From the NCBI RefSeq assembly GCF_003719305.1, contig NZ_RARC01000007.1, positions 62,001-126,000 of the forward strand: a stretch of DNA of 64,000 nt. The letters are read 5' to 3'. Source of the stretch: Mycolicibacterium stellerae. Its GTDB lineage: Bacteria > Actinomycetota > Actinomycetes > Mycobacteriales > Mycobacteriaceae. A program made the translations under genes and the position numbers. This document shows positions 1-9,198 of the stretch, one piece after another. Numbering within the stretch: the stretch's first letter is position 1; each line of letters begins with the position of its first letter. The notes beneath the pieces are model-generated. The model was not told the origin of the DNA. It worked only from the letters and a program-made list of their open reading frames with translations, and made no database searches.

Positions 1-42
1 GGCACGGGCATCACGCTCAACGATGCCTTGCACGCCAACTGA
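1..42 (+). CDS. 3' end of an unidentified gene (partial)
   Basis: An open frame enters from the left edge and ends at a TGA at 40-42; the last residues read GTGITLNDALHAN. The next gene, sdaA, runs towards it and ends at 44, so the two stop codons face each other one base apart. Compact convergent stops are typical of real gene ends, and this is the main reason to call it. The 13 visible residues are too few to identify a family. Confidence 0.4.
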   Translation, partial: GTGITLNDALHAN

Positions 43-43
43 T

Positions 44-1426
44 TCAGCATTCGACGACGTTGAGCGCCAGGCCGCCGCGCGCGGTCTCCTTGTATTTGTC
101 CTTCATGTCGGCGCCGGTTTCGCGCATCGTCTTGACGGCCTTGTCCAGCGACACCTGATGCGTTCCGTCGCCGCTGAGCGCGATTCGGGCGGCGGTGATC
201 GCCTTGACCGCGCCGACGGCGTTGCGTTCGATGCACGGGATCTGGACGAGGCCGCCGACCGGATCGCAGGTCAGCCCGAGGTTGTGTTCGATGCCGATCT
301 CGGCGGCGTTCTCCACCTGCCGCGGCGACCCGCCGAGCAGTTCGGTGAGCGCGCCCGCCGCCATCGAGCAGGCCGAGCCGACTTCGCCCTGGCAGCCCAC
401 TTCGGCGCCGCTGATGGACGCGTTCTCCTTGATGATGCTGCCGATGCCCGCCGCGACGAGAAGGAATCGCACGGTGGCGTCATCGTCGGCGCCGGCGACG
501 AAGTCGTGGAAGTACTGCAGCACGGCCGGGATGATGCCCGCGGCGCCGTTGGTCGGCGCGGTGACCACCCGCCCGCCCGCGGCGTTCTCCTCGTTGACCG
601 CGATGGCGTACAGGTTGACGCGGTCCATCGCGATCAACGGGTCGCTTGAATGATCTGCGCCGGAAAGCTTTTCGGCCAGTTGCGGAGCGCGACGACGCAC
701 CTTGAGTCCCCCTGGCAGTACACCCGGCGTGTTGATGCCCGCCTGGATGCACTCCTGCATCACCGACCAGATCTTGAGCAGTTCGGTGCGAACGTGATCT
801 TCTGTGTGCCAAGCCATTTCGTTTGCCATGACGATATCGCTGATACGCAGACCGGTCTCGGCCGCATGAGCCAGCAGCTCGTCACCAGTGCTGAACGGGT
901 ACCGCACCGGCGTCGGGTCGGCGACCACGACGGGCTCGTCCTCGTCGGAGACCTGGGTATCGTCCAGGACGAAGCCCCCGCCGATGGAGTAAAAGGTGCG
1001 TTCCGCCAACACCGCATTGCTGTCATCGAATGCTCGAAACATCATGGCGTTGGCGTGAAATCGGGCCTGCTTGTTTCGGTGCAGGACGATGTCGTCGGCC
1101 AGGCTGAACGCGACGGGATGCTCGCCGAGCAAAGCCAGCTCTCCGGTGTCGGTGATGGCCGCTATCCGCTCGGGGGTGCGGTCGGGGTCGACCCTGTCGG
1201 GCCGCTCGCCCATCAAACCGAGCGCGACCGCCGGGATGCTCCCGTGGCCCTTGCCCGTCGCACCGAGGGAGCCGAACAGTTCGACGGTGACCCGCGTCGT
1301 CGAGTCGAGTTTCCCGTCGCGCGCCAAACCGCGGGCGAACCTGTCGGCGGCGATCATCGGGCCGACGGTGTGTGAACTCGACGGTCCGATACCGATCTTG
1401 AACAGATCGAAGACGCTGAGGGCCAT
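44..1426 (-). CDS. sdaA: L-serine ammonia-lyase (L-serine dehydratase), iron-sulfur type
   Basis: Deaminates L-serine to pyruvate and ammonia in the cytoplasm using a [4Fe-4S] cluster. The 460-residue length is the usual length of the fused single-chain bacterial enzyme. The N-terminus carries the [11 protein letters not shown] substrate-domain signature, and the C-terminal half has cluster cysteines at about 345 (GCQGEVG), 387 (LTCDPVGG) and 398 (QIPCIERN). The final residue, 460, is also a cysteine. In the Legionella enzyme the C-terminal Cys enters the active site as an inhibitory tail, and the spacing here is the same. The ATG at 1426 lies two bases after the stop of the upstream flavoprotein gene, so the two are probably cotranscribed. 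That context suggests serine made from glycine and one-carbon units is drained to pyruvate. Confidence 0.95.
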   Translation of the reverse strand: MALSVFDLFKIGIGPSSSHTVGPMIAADRFARGLARDGKLDSTTRVTVELFGSLGATGKGHGSIPAVALGLMGERPDRVDPDRTPERIAAITDTGELALLGEHPVAFSLADDIVLHRNKQARFHANAMMFRAFDDSNAVLAERTFYSIGGGFVLDDTQVSDEDEPVVVADPTPVRYPFSTGDELLAHAAETGLRISDIVMANEMAWHTEDHVRTELLKIWSVMQECIQAGINTPGVLPGGLKVRRRAPQLAEKLSGADHSSDPLIAMDRVNLYAIAVNEENAAGGRVVTAPTNGAAGIIPAVLQYFHDFVAGADDDATVRFLLVAAGIGSIIKENASISGAEVGCQGEVGSACSMAAGALTELLGGSPRQVENAAEIGIEHNLGLTCDPVGGLVQIPCIERNAVGAVKAITAARIALSGDGTHQVSLDKAVKTMRETGADMKDKYKETARGGLALNVVEC

Positions 1427-1428
1427 GG

Positions 1429-3885
1429 TCAGGGTCGAATCTTGGTGCTAGTTGGATCATAGATCGGCTTAAGGGACACCGATATCGGATAGAGCTGACC
1501 ACCGACGTTGACCTGGTAGCTGCCCGCCTTCACCCAGGCGGCGTCGATGACGGAGTCGTCGGCCGCACGCACGTAGGCCAGACCTACGCAGCCGCCGACC
1601 GTCTCACCCCACGCAGCCGAGGTGACCTGACCGGCGACCGCCCCGTCTCGTAGTATCAGTTCACCGCCCCACAACATGGCGTCGGGTGCGTCGACACTGA
1701 AGCCGACGAGCTTGCGGCGCGGGCCATCGGCCTTGGCCTTCTCGACGGCCGCGCGGCCAAGGAACTCGATGTCGGCTTTCAGCTTGCAGGCGAACACCAG
1801 CCCGGCCTCGACGGGGTTTTCGCTGGGCGTCAGTTCGCGCCCGAATGCGCGGTAGCCCTTCTCCAGCCGCATCGATTCGATGGCGTAGTAGCCGCCGCGG
1901 CCGACTCCCAACCGTTGCCCCGCCTGCATCAGGTCCTCGTACACACCGACGGCGAACTCGGCGGGTACGTAGAGTTCCCAACCCAATTCGCCGACGTATG
2001 TGATGCGCGTCGCCCGCACGGTCGCGTACCCCAGCGGGATCTGCCTGCTGGTACCGAACGGGAACGCATCGTCGGACAGGTCGGCGGTGGTCAGCGTGGA
2101 CAGTAGGGCACGCGAATTCGGTCCCATGACACCGAATACCGCGTACGCCGACGTCACGTCGACCAGCGACGCGCGGGCGCCCGTCGGCAGGTTTTTCCGG
2201 ATATGGTCCTTGTCGCGTTCGGTGGTGGCGGCGCTGCTGACGATGAAGTACTCGTCGGCGCCGGTGCGAGTCACCGTGACGTCGGACTCGTATGTGCCGC
2301 GCTCGTTCAGCATTCCGGTGTAGACGGCCCTGTCGACCTCTCCCCCGACGTCGGCGGTGCACAGCCACTGCAACGCCAGTTCGGCGTCGGGCCCCACCAG
2401 CAAGTATTTGGAGAACGAGGTCTGGTCGAACACCGTCACCGCGGTTCGGGTGTTGACCTGTTCGGCCGCGGACCATTTCAGCCAGTTCGGCTTGTCCCAC
2501 GTGTACTCGATCGTGGGATCGGCTCCGGCAGGGGCGAAGAAGTTGGCGCGCTCCCAGCCCATCCGGCTGCCGAAGTTGGCGTTGGCGGCCTCCAGCAGAT
2601 GATGCACCGGTGATCGCCGGAATGGCCGGGCGGTCTTCATCTCCCGGTTGGGCCAGGGGATTTCGTAGTGCAGGCCGAGCACCTCGGCGACCCGGTCGTG
2701 CAGCCAGCGGTTGTTGCCGTTGAACGGTGCGAAGCGGCGGATGTCGACGCCGGTGAGGTCGCTGGTGGGGGAACCGTTGACGATCCACTCCGCCAGCGCC
2801 CGGCCGGCACCGCCCGCGGTGGCGATGCCCACCGAGTTGAATCCGGCGCCGACGAAGAAGTTGTCGAGTTCGGGTGCCTCGCCGAGGATGAACTGATTGT
2901 CGGGGGTGAAGCTCTCCGGGCCGTTGTAGAACTTCTTGATGCCGGTCACCTCGAGCGCGGGAATGCGCAGCAGGGCGTTGTTCATCAGGACCTCGAAGTG
3001 GTCCCAATCCTCGTCCAGCAGCTGGAATTCGAACGGATACGGGATGTCGTCGGGAGACACCCACGGCTTGGCCTCCGGCTCGAAGCCGCCGATGACGAGG
3101 CCGCCGACCTCTTCCTTGAAATACGTGTAACCGTCGGGGTCACGCAGGATCGGCAGGTCGGGGTGCACACCCTCGATGTTCTCGGTGACGACGTAGAAAT
3201 GCTCGGCCGAGTGCAGCGGGACGTTGACACCCGCCATCGCGCCGACCTGCTTGGCCCATTGCCCGGCGCAGTTGACGACGATCTCAGCCTCGATGTCACC
3301 CTTGTCGGTGCGCACACCGGCGGCCCGCCCGTCGCGGATGAGAATGCCGGTGGCTCTGGTCTTTTCGATGACGCGGGTGCCGCGCATCCGCGCTCCTTTG
3401 GCGAGTGCGAACGTCAGATCGGTAGGGTTGGCTTTGCCGTCGGCGGGCAGCCAGATCGCGCCTGCCAGGTCGTCGACCCTCATCACGGGGTAATGCTCGA
3501 GCGCCTGCTCGGGGCTCAGCAGTTCGCATTCCATGTTGAATGCGTCGGCGTTCGCGGCGGTGCGGCGCAACTGGACCATCCGGTCTTCGGAGCGGGCGAC
3601 GGTCACGCCGCCGCACTGCTTGTACCCGGCGGACAGTCCGGTCTCTCCCTCGAGTTCGGCGTAGAGCTGGGTGGAGTACTGCACCAGCCGCGTCGCACTC
3701 TCCGACGCCCGCAGCTGGCCGACCAGACCGGCGGCGTGCCAGGTTGTGCCGCTGGACAGTTGGCCCTGCTCCAGCAGCACGACATCGGTAAGCCCGAGCT
3801 TGGTCAGGTGGTAGGCGACGCTGGTGCCGATGACGCCGCCGCCGATGATGACGACACGGGCCCGGTCGGGCAGCTCGACGGCCAT
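1429..3885 (-). CDS. dimethylglycine/sarcosine-dehydrogenase-like FAD protein with GcvT-type C-terminus
   Basis: 818 residues. An N-terminal DAO-type FAD domain with dinucleotide motif [13 protein letters not shown] at about residues 14-26 is followed by an FAO_M-type linker (about 380-430) and a glycine-cleavage T-protein (aminomethyltransferase) module to the C-terminus. This is the architecture of dimethylglycine dehydrogenase and sarcosine dehydrogenase, which oxidatively demethylate N-methylglycines and pass the C1 unit to tetrahydrofolate. The exact substrate cannot be read from sequence. The start ATG shares one base with the stop of the upstream kinase gene (TGATG), and sdaA follows two bases downstream. 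This gives a kinase-demethylase-serine dehydratase operon consistent with choline/betaine breakdown. Confidence 0.85.
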   Translation of the reverse strand: MAVELPDRARVVIIGGGVIGTSVAYHLTKLGLTDVVLLEQGQLSSGTTWHAAGLVGQLRASESATRLVQYSTQLYAELEGETGLSAGYKQCGGVTVARSEDRMVQLRRTAANADAFNMECELLSPEQALEHYPVMRVDDLAGAIWLPADGKANPTDLTFALAKGARMRGTRVIEKTRATGILIRDGRAAGVRTDKGDIEAEIVVNCAGQWAKQVGAMAGVNVPLHSAEHFYVVTENIEGVHPDLPILRDPDGYTYFKEEVGGLVIGGFEPEAKPWVSPDDIPYPFEFQLLDEDWDHFEVLMNNALLRIPALEVTGIKKFYNGPESFTPDNQFILGEAPELDNFFVGAGFNSVGIATAGGAGRALAEWIVNGSPTSDLTGVDIRRFAPFNGNNRWLHDRVAEVLGLHYEIPWPNREMKTARPFRRSPVHHLLEAANANFGSRMGWERANFFAPAGADPTIEYTWDKPNWLKWSAAEQVNTRTAVTVFDQTSFSKYLLVGPDAELALQWLCTADVGGEVDRAVYTGMLNERGTYESDVTVTRTGADEYFIVSSAATTERDKDHIRKNLPTGARASLVDVTSAYAVFGVMGPNSRALLSTLTTADLSDDAFPFGTSRQIPLGYATVRATRITYVGELGWELYVPAEFAVGVYEDLMQAGQRLGVGRGGYYAIESMRLEKGYRAFGRELTPSENPVEAGLVFACKLKADIEFLGRAAVEKAKADGPRRKLVGFSVDAPDAMLWGGELILRDGAVAGQVTSAAWGETVGGCVGLAYVRAADDSVIDAAWVKAGSYQVNVGGQLYPISVSLKPIYDPTSTKIRP

Positions 3886-4808
3886 CAGTCGTCGGCCCGC
3901 ACATCGTCGAGCAGCCTGGCCAGGTTGGGGCCGTTGAACTCGGCCACCGCGCCCTCATAGCGTTCCATCGCCCATTCCCAGAAGTCGAATTCGATTGCGC
4001 TGGAACCGTTCTGTATGCAGCCCCACAGCGTCCAACCGTACTTGCCGACAACACCTTGCAGGTGGGCCCGCGCGATCTTGTGGCGCAGCCGCCGCCCATA
4101 GTAGGCGGTGACGTAATCGTCGAGCTGGTCGGTGGACATACCTGTCTCGCACCAGGTATTGCCCAGCTCGAAACACGGGTCGTTGTTACCCGAATACTCG
4201 TAATCGATCAGCCACATCCTGTCGCCGTCTTCGATGAAGTTCCCTGCCAGCAGGTCGTTGTTACACGGGACGGTGGTCTGGTCCGTTGCCCTCAGCACAC
4301 GCGCAATCTCGTCAAAGGTGTCCGCATGGTCGAGGTAGTCTCGTGGCAGCCGGAACCCGTTGTCCATCACGGTCTTCAAGTAGGTCGGCTGCCTTTCGAA
4401 CATGTCGAACCGGCCCTGGAACCGCGGGCCTGAGTGCAGGGCGCGCACCGCGGACGCCGCCTTGGCCACGATCTCGGGTCGCTGGAAATCCTCGTTGCAC
4501 AGGGTCTGCCCCTCGAGATAGCTCAGCAGCAGGATCCCGACATCGGGCCGGTAGTCGATCACCTGTGCGCCGACGCCTGCCTCCGCGGCGGCCTTGGTGT
4601 TGTAATGCTCGCGGTCGCGGTCGATGCCCAGCATGTTGGTGGCGGTATCGGTGCAGCGGGCCACGTAGATGCCGTCGGGCGTGGTTACCTTGACGTTGCG
4701 GTTGGTCAGGCCGCCCGACAGTTCCTGGAGCTGCCGCGGCCGTCCTGCCAGGACGGGGATCGACTCGAACAGCTCGTCGAGCTGGGCGTCGGTGAGCGGT
4801 GGCGACAT
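3885..4808 (-). CDS. choline/ethanolamine-kinase-like phosphotransferase
   Basis: 307 residues of the APH/choline kinase fold. Near residue 200 it carries CNNDLLAGNF, the variant Brenner-type catalytic loop, followed by MWLIDYEYSGNNDP, the metal-binding Asp segment typical of choline kinases. The family phosphorylates choline, ethanolamine or related amino alcohols with ATP; the substrate here is inferred from the downstream N-methylglycine dehydrogenase and serine dehydratase genes. It is the first gene of a three-gene minus-strand operon, with translational coupling (TGATG) to the next. In a catabolic operon a kinase could trap the substrate or act on an alternative amino alcohol, so the role is uncertain. 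Confidence 0.8.
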   Translation of the reverse strand: MSPPLTDAQLDELFESIPVLAGRPRQLQELSGGLTNRNVKVTTPDGIYVARCTDTATNMLGIDRDREHYNTKAAAEAGVGAQVIDYRPDVGILLLSYLEGQTLCNEDFQRPEIVAKAASAVRALHSGPRFQGRFDMFERQPTYLKTVMDNGFRLPRDYLDHADTFDEIARVLRATDQTTVPCNNDLLAGNFIEDGDRMWLIDYEYSGNNDPCFELGNTWCETGMSTDQLDDYVTAYYGRRLRHKIARAHLQGVVGKYGWTLWGCIQNGSSAIEFDFWEWAMERYEGAVAEFNGPNLARLLDDVRADD

Positions 4809-4867
4809 CGATTCACTCTATGCCGCCTGCGCAGCCCGGTCAGGCGAAAAGCGGGCCACTCGATCCG

Positions 4868-4930
4868 CGCGAGCGAGGCGCAAATGTACAGAATTTATCG
4901 GCGTGTCGCGTACAAACACGGGCGCTCGCG
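4868..4930. terminator. imperfect inverted repeat downstream of the VOC gene
   Basis: Perfect 8-base arms CGCGAGCG (4868-4875) and CGCTCGCG (4923-4930) flank a partly complementary centre. It sits between the minus-strand VOC gene (ending at 4939) and the start of the kinase gene, where a terminator for VOC would be expected. There is no U-tract, which is common in mycobacteria. Confidence 0.4.
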
Positions 4931-4938
4931 GTGCGACG

Positions 4939-5289
4939 TCAGTCGTCGGGAGCCAGGATGCAGAATTCGTTGCCTTCGGGGTCGGCCAGCACCACCCAGG
5001 ACTGCTCGCCCTGGCCGATGTCGACGTGTCTGGCGCCCATCGCGATCACCCGGTCGACCTCGGCCTGCTGGTCGTCGGGCCGGAAATCCAAGTGGATGCG
5101 GTTCTTGACGACCTTCTCGTCGGGCACCGCGATGAAGATCCAGTCCGGGCCCGCTCCAGGTGGCGGGTGAAGCCGTACGTCGCCGTCGCCGTCCAACTCG
5201 TGCGGCCAACCCAGCACCTGCGCCCACCACTCGCCGAGCGCGGTGGCGTCGTTGGCGTCGATGCAGATCTCGTCAAAAGCTAGAGACAT
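4939..5289 (-). CDS. VOC superfamily (glyoxalase/bleomycin-resistance-like) protein
   Basis: 116 residues starting at the ATG MSLAFDEICIDANDA; longer frames upstream run into fadD36 and are not supported. The single beta-alpha-beta-beta-beta VOC module includes WAQVLGWPHEL, NRIHLDFRPDD and the C-terminal VLADPEGNEFCIL motif. Such proteins are dimeric metal-dependent or ligand-binding folds that include glyoxalases, dioxygenases and resistance proteins. The function of this subgroup (often annotated glyoxalase-like domain) is unknown. It lies 49 bases downstream of fadD36 on the same strand, so it may be cotranscribed with it. Confidence 0.8.
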   Translation of the reverse strand: MSLAFDEICIDANDATALGEWWAQVLGWPHELDGDGDVRLHPPPGAGPDWIFIAVPDEKVVKNRIHLDFRPDDQQAEVDRVIAMGARHVDIGQGEQSWVVLADPEGNEFCILAPDD

Positions 5290-5338
5290 TGGTCGACTCC
5301 CGCTCGCTCCGGTCCTCGCTCGTTCCTCGCTGCGATCC

Positions 5339-6760
5339 TCACTCGCGTTCGTCTCCAACCCATCCCGCCAGCTCCTTCTTGAGCAATTTGCCCATCGCGT
5401 TGCGCGGCAGGCTGTCCACGACGCGGACCTCCCTGGGTCGCTTGTGCACCGAAAGCTGTTCTGCGACATAACTTATCAATGCCTCGGGCTCGGCGTCACC
5501 GACGATGAACGCGATGATGCGTTGGCCCAAGTCGTCATCGGGTACTCCGATGACCGCAGCCTCGGCTACACCGCGATGCGCGAGCAGAACCGTCTCGATC
5601 TCGCCCGCACCGACCCTGAATCCGCCGGTCTTGATCATGTCCACCGACTCGCGGCCGACGATGCGGTGCATACCATCGCCGTCGATCACCGCCGCGTCGC
5701 CGGTGCGGTACCAGCCGTCAGCGTCGAAAGCCTCGGCGGTGGCCTCGGCCCTGTTGAGGTAGCCGTCGAAAATCGTCGGAGTCTGAACCTGCAGTCGCCC
5801 AATGGTTTCGCCGTCATGCGCACAGGGTGCACCGTCGTCGTCCACCAGCCTGGTCTGCACGCCGCGCAACGGCAGCCCGACCCAGCCGGGCCGTCGTTCA
5901 CCGTCAGCACGGGTACTCACGGTGATCAAGGTTTCGCTTGCGCCGTACCGCTCAACGGGGGGGTGGCCGGTGAGCTCGGCGAGTTTGTCGAAGACCGGCA
6001 CCGGCAGCGCCGCGCTACCTGACACCAACAGCCGGGCCGAGGACAATGCTCTCGCCGTGTCGGGGTCGTCGACGACTCGCGACCACACCGTCGGCACCCC
6101 GAAGTACAGCGATCCCCGAGCGGCCGCATACTCGGTCGGCTTGGGTTTTCCGGTGTGTACAAAGCGATTTCCGATTCGCAATGACCCCAACAGGCCGAGT
6201 ACTAGGCCGTGAATGTGGAACAGCGGCAGGCCGTGCACCAAGGTGTCGTCCGGCGTCCACTGCCACGCCTCTGCCAGCGCGTCGATGTCGGCGGCGATGG
6301 CACGGCGACTCACCAGAACGCCCTTCGGCGGACCCGTGGTTCCGGAGGTGTACATGATCAGTGCGGTGGCCTCCGGAGCAGGCTCTTGATAGCGGTGCCA
6401 CGAACGCGCGTGCAACCGCACCGGGATGTGCGGCAGGCCCTCCGGCTCGTCCGGCCGCTCTCCCAGCCACACCTGCGCACCGGAGTCGGTGAGGATGTGT
6501 CGCCGCTCAGCCGTGCCGACATCCGCGGGCACAGGAACGACGGGCACCCCGGCAATCAGGCAGCCGGTGACGGCCAGCACGGTGGCGGCGGTCGGCTTGG
6601 CCAGCACGGCTACCCGCTGCGCGCCACCGACGCGTTCGGCCACCGACGTCGCGGCGCCGACGAGGTCGCTACGGCTGAGCACGCCGCCGTCGATGCGGAC
6701 CGCGTCGCCGATGTCGGCACCGCCCGCGACCGCGGCGGGATTCAGCGAGGTCAGCAACAC
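5339..6760 (-). CDS. fadD36: fatty-acid/acyl-CoA synthetase, FadD36-like
   Basis: 473 residues from the GTG at 6760 (VLLTSLNPAAVAGG). This length and N-terminus match M. tuberculosis FadD36 (Rv1193) as I recall it. The frame stays open further upstream but there overlaps the Nudix gene and lacks similarity. Adenylate-forming motifs are clear: the P-loop YTSGTTGPPKGV, the YRTGDAAVIDGDG segment, KTGGFRVGAGEIE, and the C-terminal catalytic lysine region PRNAMGKLLKKEL. The enzyme activates a carboxylic acid to its acyl-CoA via acyl-AMP. FadD36 is related to malonyl-CoA and small dicarboxylate ligases, so the substrate may not be a long-chain fatty acid. It is transcribed divergently from the Nudix-SDR pair. 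Confidence 0.9.
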   Translation of the reverse strand: MLLTSLNPAAVAGGADIGDAVRIDGGVLSRSDLVGAATSVAERVGGAQRVAVLAKPTAATVLAVTGCLIAGVPVVPVPADVGTAERRHILTDSGAQVWLGERPDEPEGLPHIPVRLHARSWHRYQEPAPEATALIMYTSGTTGPPKGVLVSRRAIAADIDALAEAWQWTPDDTLVHGLPLFHIHGLVLGLLGSLRIGNRFVHTGKPKPTEYAAARGSLYFGVPTVWSRVVDDPDTARALSSARLLVSGSAALPVPVFDKLAELTGHPPVERYGASETLITVSTRADGERRPGWVGLPLRGVQTRLVDDDGAPCAHDGETIGRLQVQTPTIFDGYLNRAEATAEAFDADGWYRTGDAAVIDGDGMHRIVGRESVDMIKTGGFRVGAGEIETVLLAHRGVAEAAVIGVPDDDLGQRIIAFIVGDAEPEALISYVAEQLSVHKRPREVRVVDSLPRNAMGKLLKKELAGWVGDERE

Positions 6761-6859
6761 GTCAGCGAGGCTACCCCGGCCGATCCCCGAGTCACTTCGT
6801 CTCCCCCACCCTCCGGGTGTGGGCCCGGCCCACCGAGTCCGGCTCGGCATACTTGGCGT

Positions 6860-7393
6860 GTGGATGAGATCCAGCGTGTCGCGTCTCGCGAGGTGTATCG
6901 CAACGACTGGATGACGGTACGGGAGGACCAGGTGCGTCGGCCGGACGGCTCGAACGGCATCTACGGCGTCATCGACAAGCCGACGTATGCGTTGATCATC
7001 GCCACCGACCACGACCGCTTCCGGATGGTCGAGCAGTTCCGGTATCCGCTCGGCCTGCGTCGTTGGGAGTTCCCACAGGGCACCGCGCCGGGGCGGGCCG
7101 ATGTCGACCCCACCGAGCTGGCGCATCGTGAGCTGCGCGAGGAGACCGGGCTGCGCGCCGAATCGATGGTCCCGATCGGGCTGCTCGACGTTGCCGCAGG
7201 CATGAGCAGTCAGCGCGGCAGGGTGTTTGTCGCCACCGGCATCACAGAGGGCGACCACGATCGCGAGCACACCGAGCAGGACATGCACAGCGAATGGTTC
7301 AGCCGCTCCGACGTCGAACAGATGATGTTAAGAGGTGAAATCACCGACGCTCAGTCGCTGGCGGCATGGACACTGTTCCTGTTGACCGAGTAA
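6860..7393 (+). CDS. Nudix hydrolase
   Basis: 177 residues from the GTG at 6860 (DEIQRVASREVYRND), the first start after fadD36 on the other strand. The fold resembles ADP-ribose pyrophosphatases, with a core HRELREETGL that keeps the REUxEExGU half of the Nudix box. The upstream half is altered: the segment from FPQGTAPG to DPTELAH is longer than the canonical G-x5-E-x7 spacing, and the first Glu is not at its usual place. The substrate is therefore unclear; a nucleotide diphosphate derivative is expected. The SDR gene follows 12 bases downstream with its own strong ribosome-binding site, so they form an operon. Confidence 0.85.
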   Translation: MDEIQRVASREVYRNDWMTVREDQVRRPDGSNGIYGVIDKPTYALIIATDHDRFRMVEQFRYPLGLRRWEFPQGTAPGRADVDPTELAHRELREETGLRAESMVPIGLLDVAAGMSSQRGRVFVATGITEGDHDREHTEQDMHSEWFSRSDVEQMMLRGEITDAQSLAAWTLFLLTE

Positions 7394-7405
7394 AGAGGAG
7401 ATGCC

Positions 7406-8194
7406 GTGACAGCCGCCCTCATCACCGGTGCATCTACCGGCATAGGCCGTGAACTGGCGCGGCTTTTCGCCGCGGACGGCGTCGATGTGGTCGTGGTGTC
7501 GAGCGAGCGAAGCGTCGCCGAGCTCACCGCGGTGGCAGACGAATTGCGGTCGGCCCACGGTGTGCGGGTGGACACCATCACGATGGATCTCGCCAAGCCG
7601 GGCGCGGGCGCCGAACTGGTGGCCCGCGTCGACGAGCTTGGTGTGGACGTCGAGTACCTGGTGAACAATGCAGGCGTCGGCATCCTTGGCCTCACTGTGC
7701 AGGACTCCGATCCAGACGCGGTGTCGCGGATGGTTCAGCTGAATGTGGTCACCACAACCGACCTGACCCTGCTGTACGCGGGTCGGATGGTGCAGGCGGG
7801 TCGCGGGGCGATCCTGAACGTCGGCTCGATCGCGGCCTACGTCATCCCGCACGGCCTGGAGGCGGGATACGCCGCCAGCAAGGCGTTCGTCAGAAGCTTC
7901 TCCGAGTGTGTGGCCGACGATCTGCGCGGCACCGGCGTGACATGCACACATCTGGCGCCCGGACCCACCCGCACCCAGTTCATGGACACCGCCGGACTTG
8001 GCGACACGTCGCGGCTGGACAGGTACTTCATGGACGCGGCGCCGGTGGCCAAGGCGGGCTACGCCGCGATGCGGGCCGGACGCGTCAACGTGATACCGGG
8101 GGTCGGCACGAAGATCATGCGGGCGATGTCTGCGCTCTCGCCGTCACGCCGCCTAACCGCCGAGTTGTCGGGCAGCTTCGTCAGCAGGCACTGA
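7406..8194 (+). CDS. short-chain dehydrogenase/reductase (SDR)
   Basis: 262 residues from a GTG preceded by GAGGAG at good spacing. A classical SDR: the Rossmann motif TGASTGIG near the N-terminus, NNAG around residue 88, catalytic Ser in NVGSIAAY and the YAASK active-site Tyr/Lys pair around residue 155. It is related to the DltE/YciK-like ketoreductases that reduce ketones or oxidise secondary alcohols with NAD(P)H. Substrate unknown. Its position 12 bases after a Nudix hydrolase suggests a shared transcript rather than a shared pathway. Confidence 0.85.
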   Translation: MTAALITGASTGIGRELARLFAADGVDVVVVSSERSVAELTAVADELRSAHGVRVDTITMDLAKPGAGAELVARVDELGVDVEYLVNNAGVGILGLTVQDSDPDAVSRMVQLNVVTTTDLTLLYAGRMVQAGRGAILNVGSIAAYVIPHGLEAGYAASKAFVRSFSECVADDLRGTGVTCTHLAPGPTRTQFMDTAGLGDTSRLDRYFMDAAPVAKAGYAAMRAGRVNVIPGVGTKIMRAMSALSPSRRLTAELSGSFVSRH

Positions 8195-8241
8195 CCTGTG
8201 ATGAACTAGCGGTGCCACCAAATACGAGATGGGGCGAGACG

Positions 8242-8646
8242 ATGGATGACGAACAAGCCATCCGCGACCTGTTCACAGGTTGGGTCGAGGCGGTACAGTC
8301 ACAGGAGCTCGAAGGTGTTGTGGCCGATCATGATCCGAAGATCGTGATGTTCGACGTGCCGCCGCCGTACGACGGTGTGCGTGGCATCGAGGAGTACCGC
8401 AAGTCGTGGCCGCCGTTCTTCGAGTGGCTGCGCCAGGGCGCCCAATTCCAGCTGTTGGAGCTCCACGTCACCGCGGGCGCCGACGTGGCGTTCGCATATG
8501 CGCTGTTGCGGTGCGGCACACAGGATCACTTCGACGCGAACCCCGACAACCGGTTGCGCATCACCGTCGGGCTGCGCAAGCTCGACGGGCGCTGGGTCGT
8601 TGCGCACGAACATCATTCGTTCCCGATGACGGACACGGCTTCCTAA
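8242..8646 (+). CDS. SnoaL/NTF2-fold protein (DUF4440-like)
   Basis: 134 residues from ATG MDDEQAIRDLFTGW. The pattern of an N-terminal helix pair, EGVVADHDPKIVMFDVPPP and the C-terminal RWVVAHEHHSFPM is that of SgcJ/SnoaL-like alpha+beta cone proteins. These include ketosteroid isomerase-type enzymes and many of unknown role; the C-terminal HEHHS is conserved in the SgcJ/EcaC subgroup. Nothing in the neighbourhood fixes the substrate. The gene follows the SDR by 47 bases on the same strand and may be the last member of that transcript. Confidence 0.75.
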   Translation: MDDEQAIRDLFTGWVEAVQSQELEGVVADHDPKIVMFDVPPPYDGVRGIEEYRKSWPPFFEWLRQGAQFQLLELHVTAGADVAFAYALLRCGTQDHFDANPDNRLRITVGLRKLDGRWVVAHEHHSFPMTDTAS

Positions 8647-8678
8647 TCCGCGGGATTGCCCGGCGCGGCGACTACGCT

Positions 8679-9194
8679 ATGCCTCTCGTGGGGGCAGGGC
8701 GATGTCGAGTCGGGACGGCGCTGATCGCTGCCACTCTTGTCGCTGCCAACGCCTGCGCAGCACCGGTCGCCGGTGCCGCAGGCCAGGTGTGGAACGGGAA
8801 GTACTCGCTGTTGCGCTACGCAGGCGAGAAGACGGGCACCAGCCTGGCTGCCCGCCAACCCGAACCGGACTTCAGCAACATCTACACCTTTGTCACCGAG
8901 TGCTCTCGCGAGTGCGTCTCCACTGTGGTCGACGGCCCCAAGCCGGCCAACCCGACTCTCCCGCTGCCGCCCCGCTACACCTGGAACGGCTCCACATGGG
9001 TGCACGTCTACGAGTGGCAGTGGGACTGCTATATGGGCGAAGGCGTTCCGAAGGTGTGGAACCCGGCGAGGTCGGTGGCCTACTACACGCCGCAGTCGGA
9101 CGGGACGTTGAGGGGCAGCTGGCGCACCGACATCTACGGCGGCCCGTGCGACGGCTCCGTCATCATGGACGTCGCAGCGTTTCCGGCCGGCTGA
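8679..9194 (+). CDS. secreted protein of unknown function
   Basis: 171 residues starting at MPLVGAGRCRVGTAL. An N-terminal signal peptide with a hydrophobic core (ALIAATLVAANACAAP) ends near AGAAG, a plausible signal-peptidase I site. The mature part is rich in Trp and Tyr (VWNGKYSLLRYAG, HVYEWQWDCYMGEG) and has four cysteines, which may form two disulfides outside the membrane. It resembles small exported proteins conserved in mycobacteria, but I do not recognise a named family. It converges on the next small gene with about 4 bases between stops if that gene's frameshift is corrected. Confidence 0.7.
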   Translation: MPLVGAGRCRVGTALIAATLVAANACAAPVAGAAGQVWNGKYSLLRYAGEKTGTSLAARQPEPDFSNIYTFVTECSRECVSTVVDGPKPANPTLPLPPRYTWNGSTWVHVYEWQWDCYMGEGVPKVWNPARSVAYYTPQSDGTLRGSWRTDIYGGPCDGSVIMDVAAFPAG

Positions 9195-9198
9195 CCGC

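Noticed and set aside
2668..3960. 430-codon plus-strand open frame opposite the flavoprotein gene
   Set aside because: It mirrors a gene with clear domains on the other strand; long antisense frames are expected in GC-rich DNA and it has no family motif or ribosome-binding site.
6761..7288. N-terminal extension of fadD36 to 649 residues
   Set aside because: The extra part overlaps the Nudix gene on the other strand and has no similarity to acyl-CoA synthetases; the GTG at 6760 gives the expected 473 residues.
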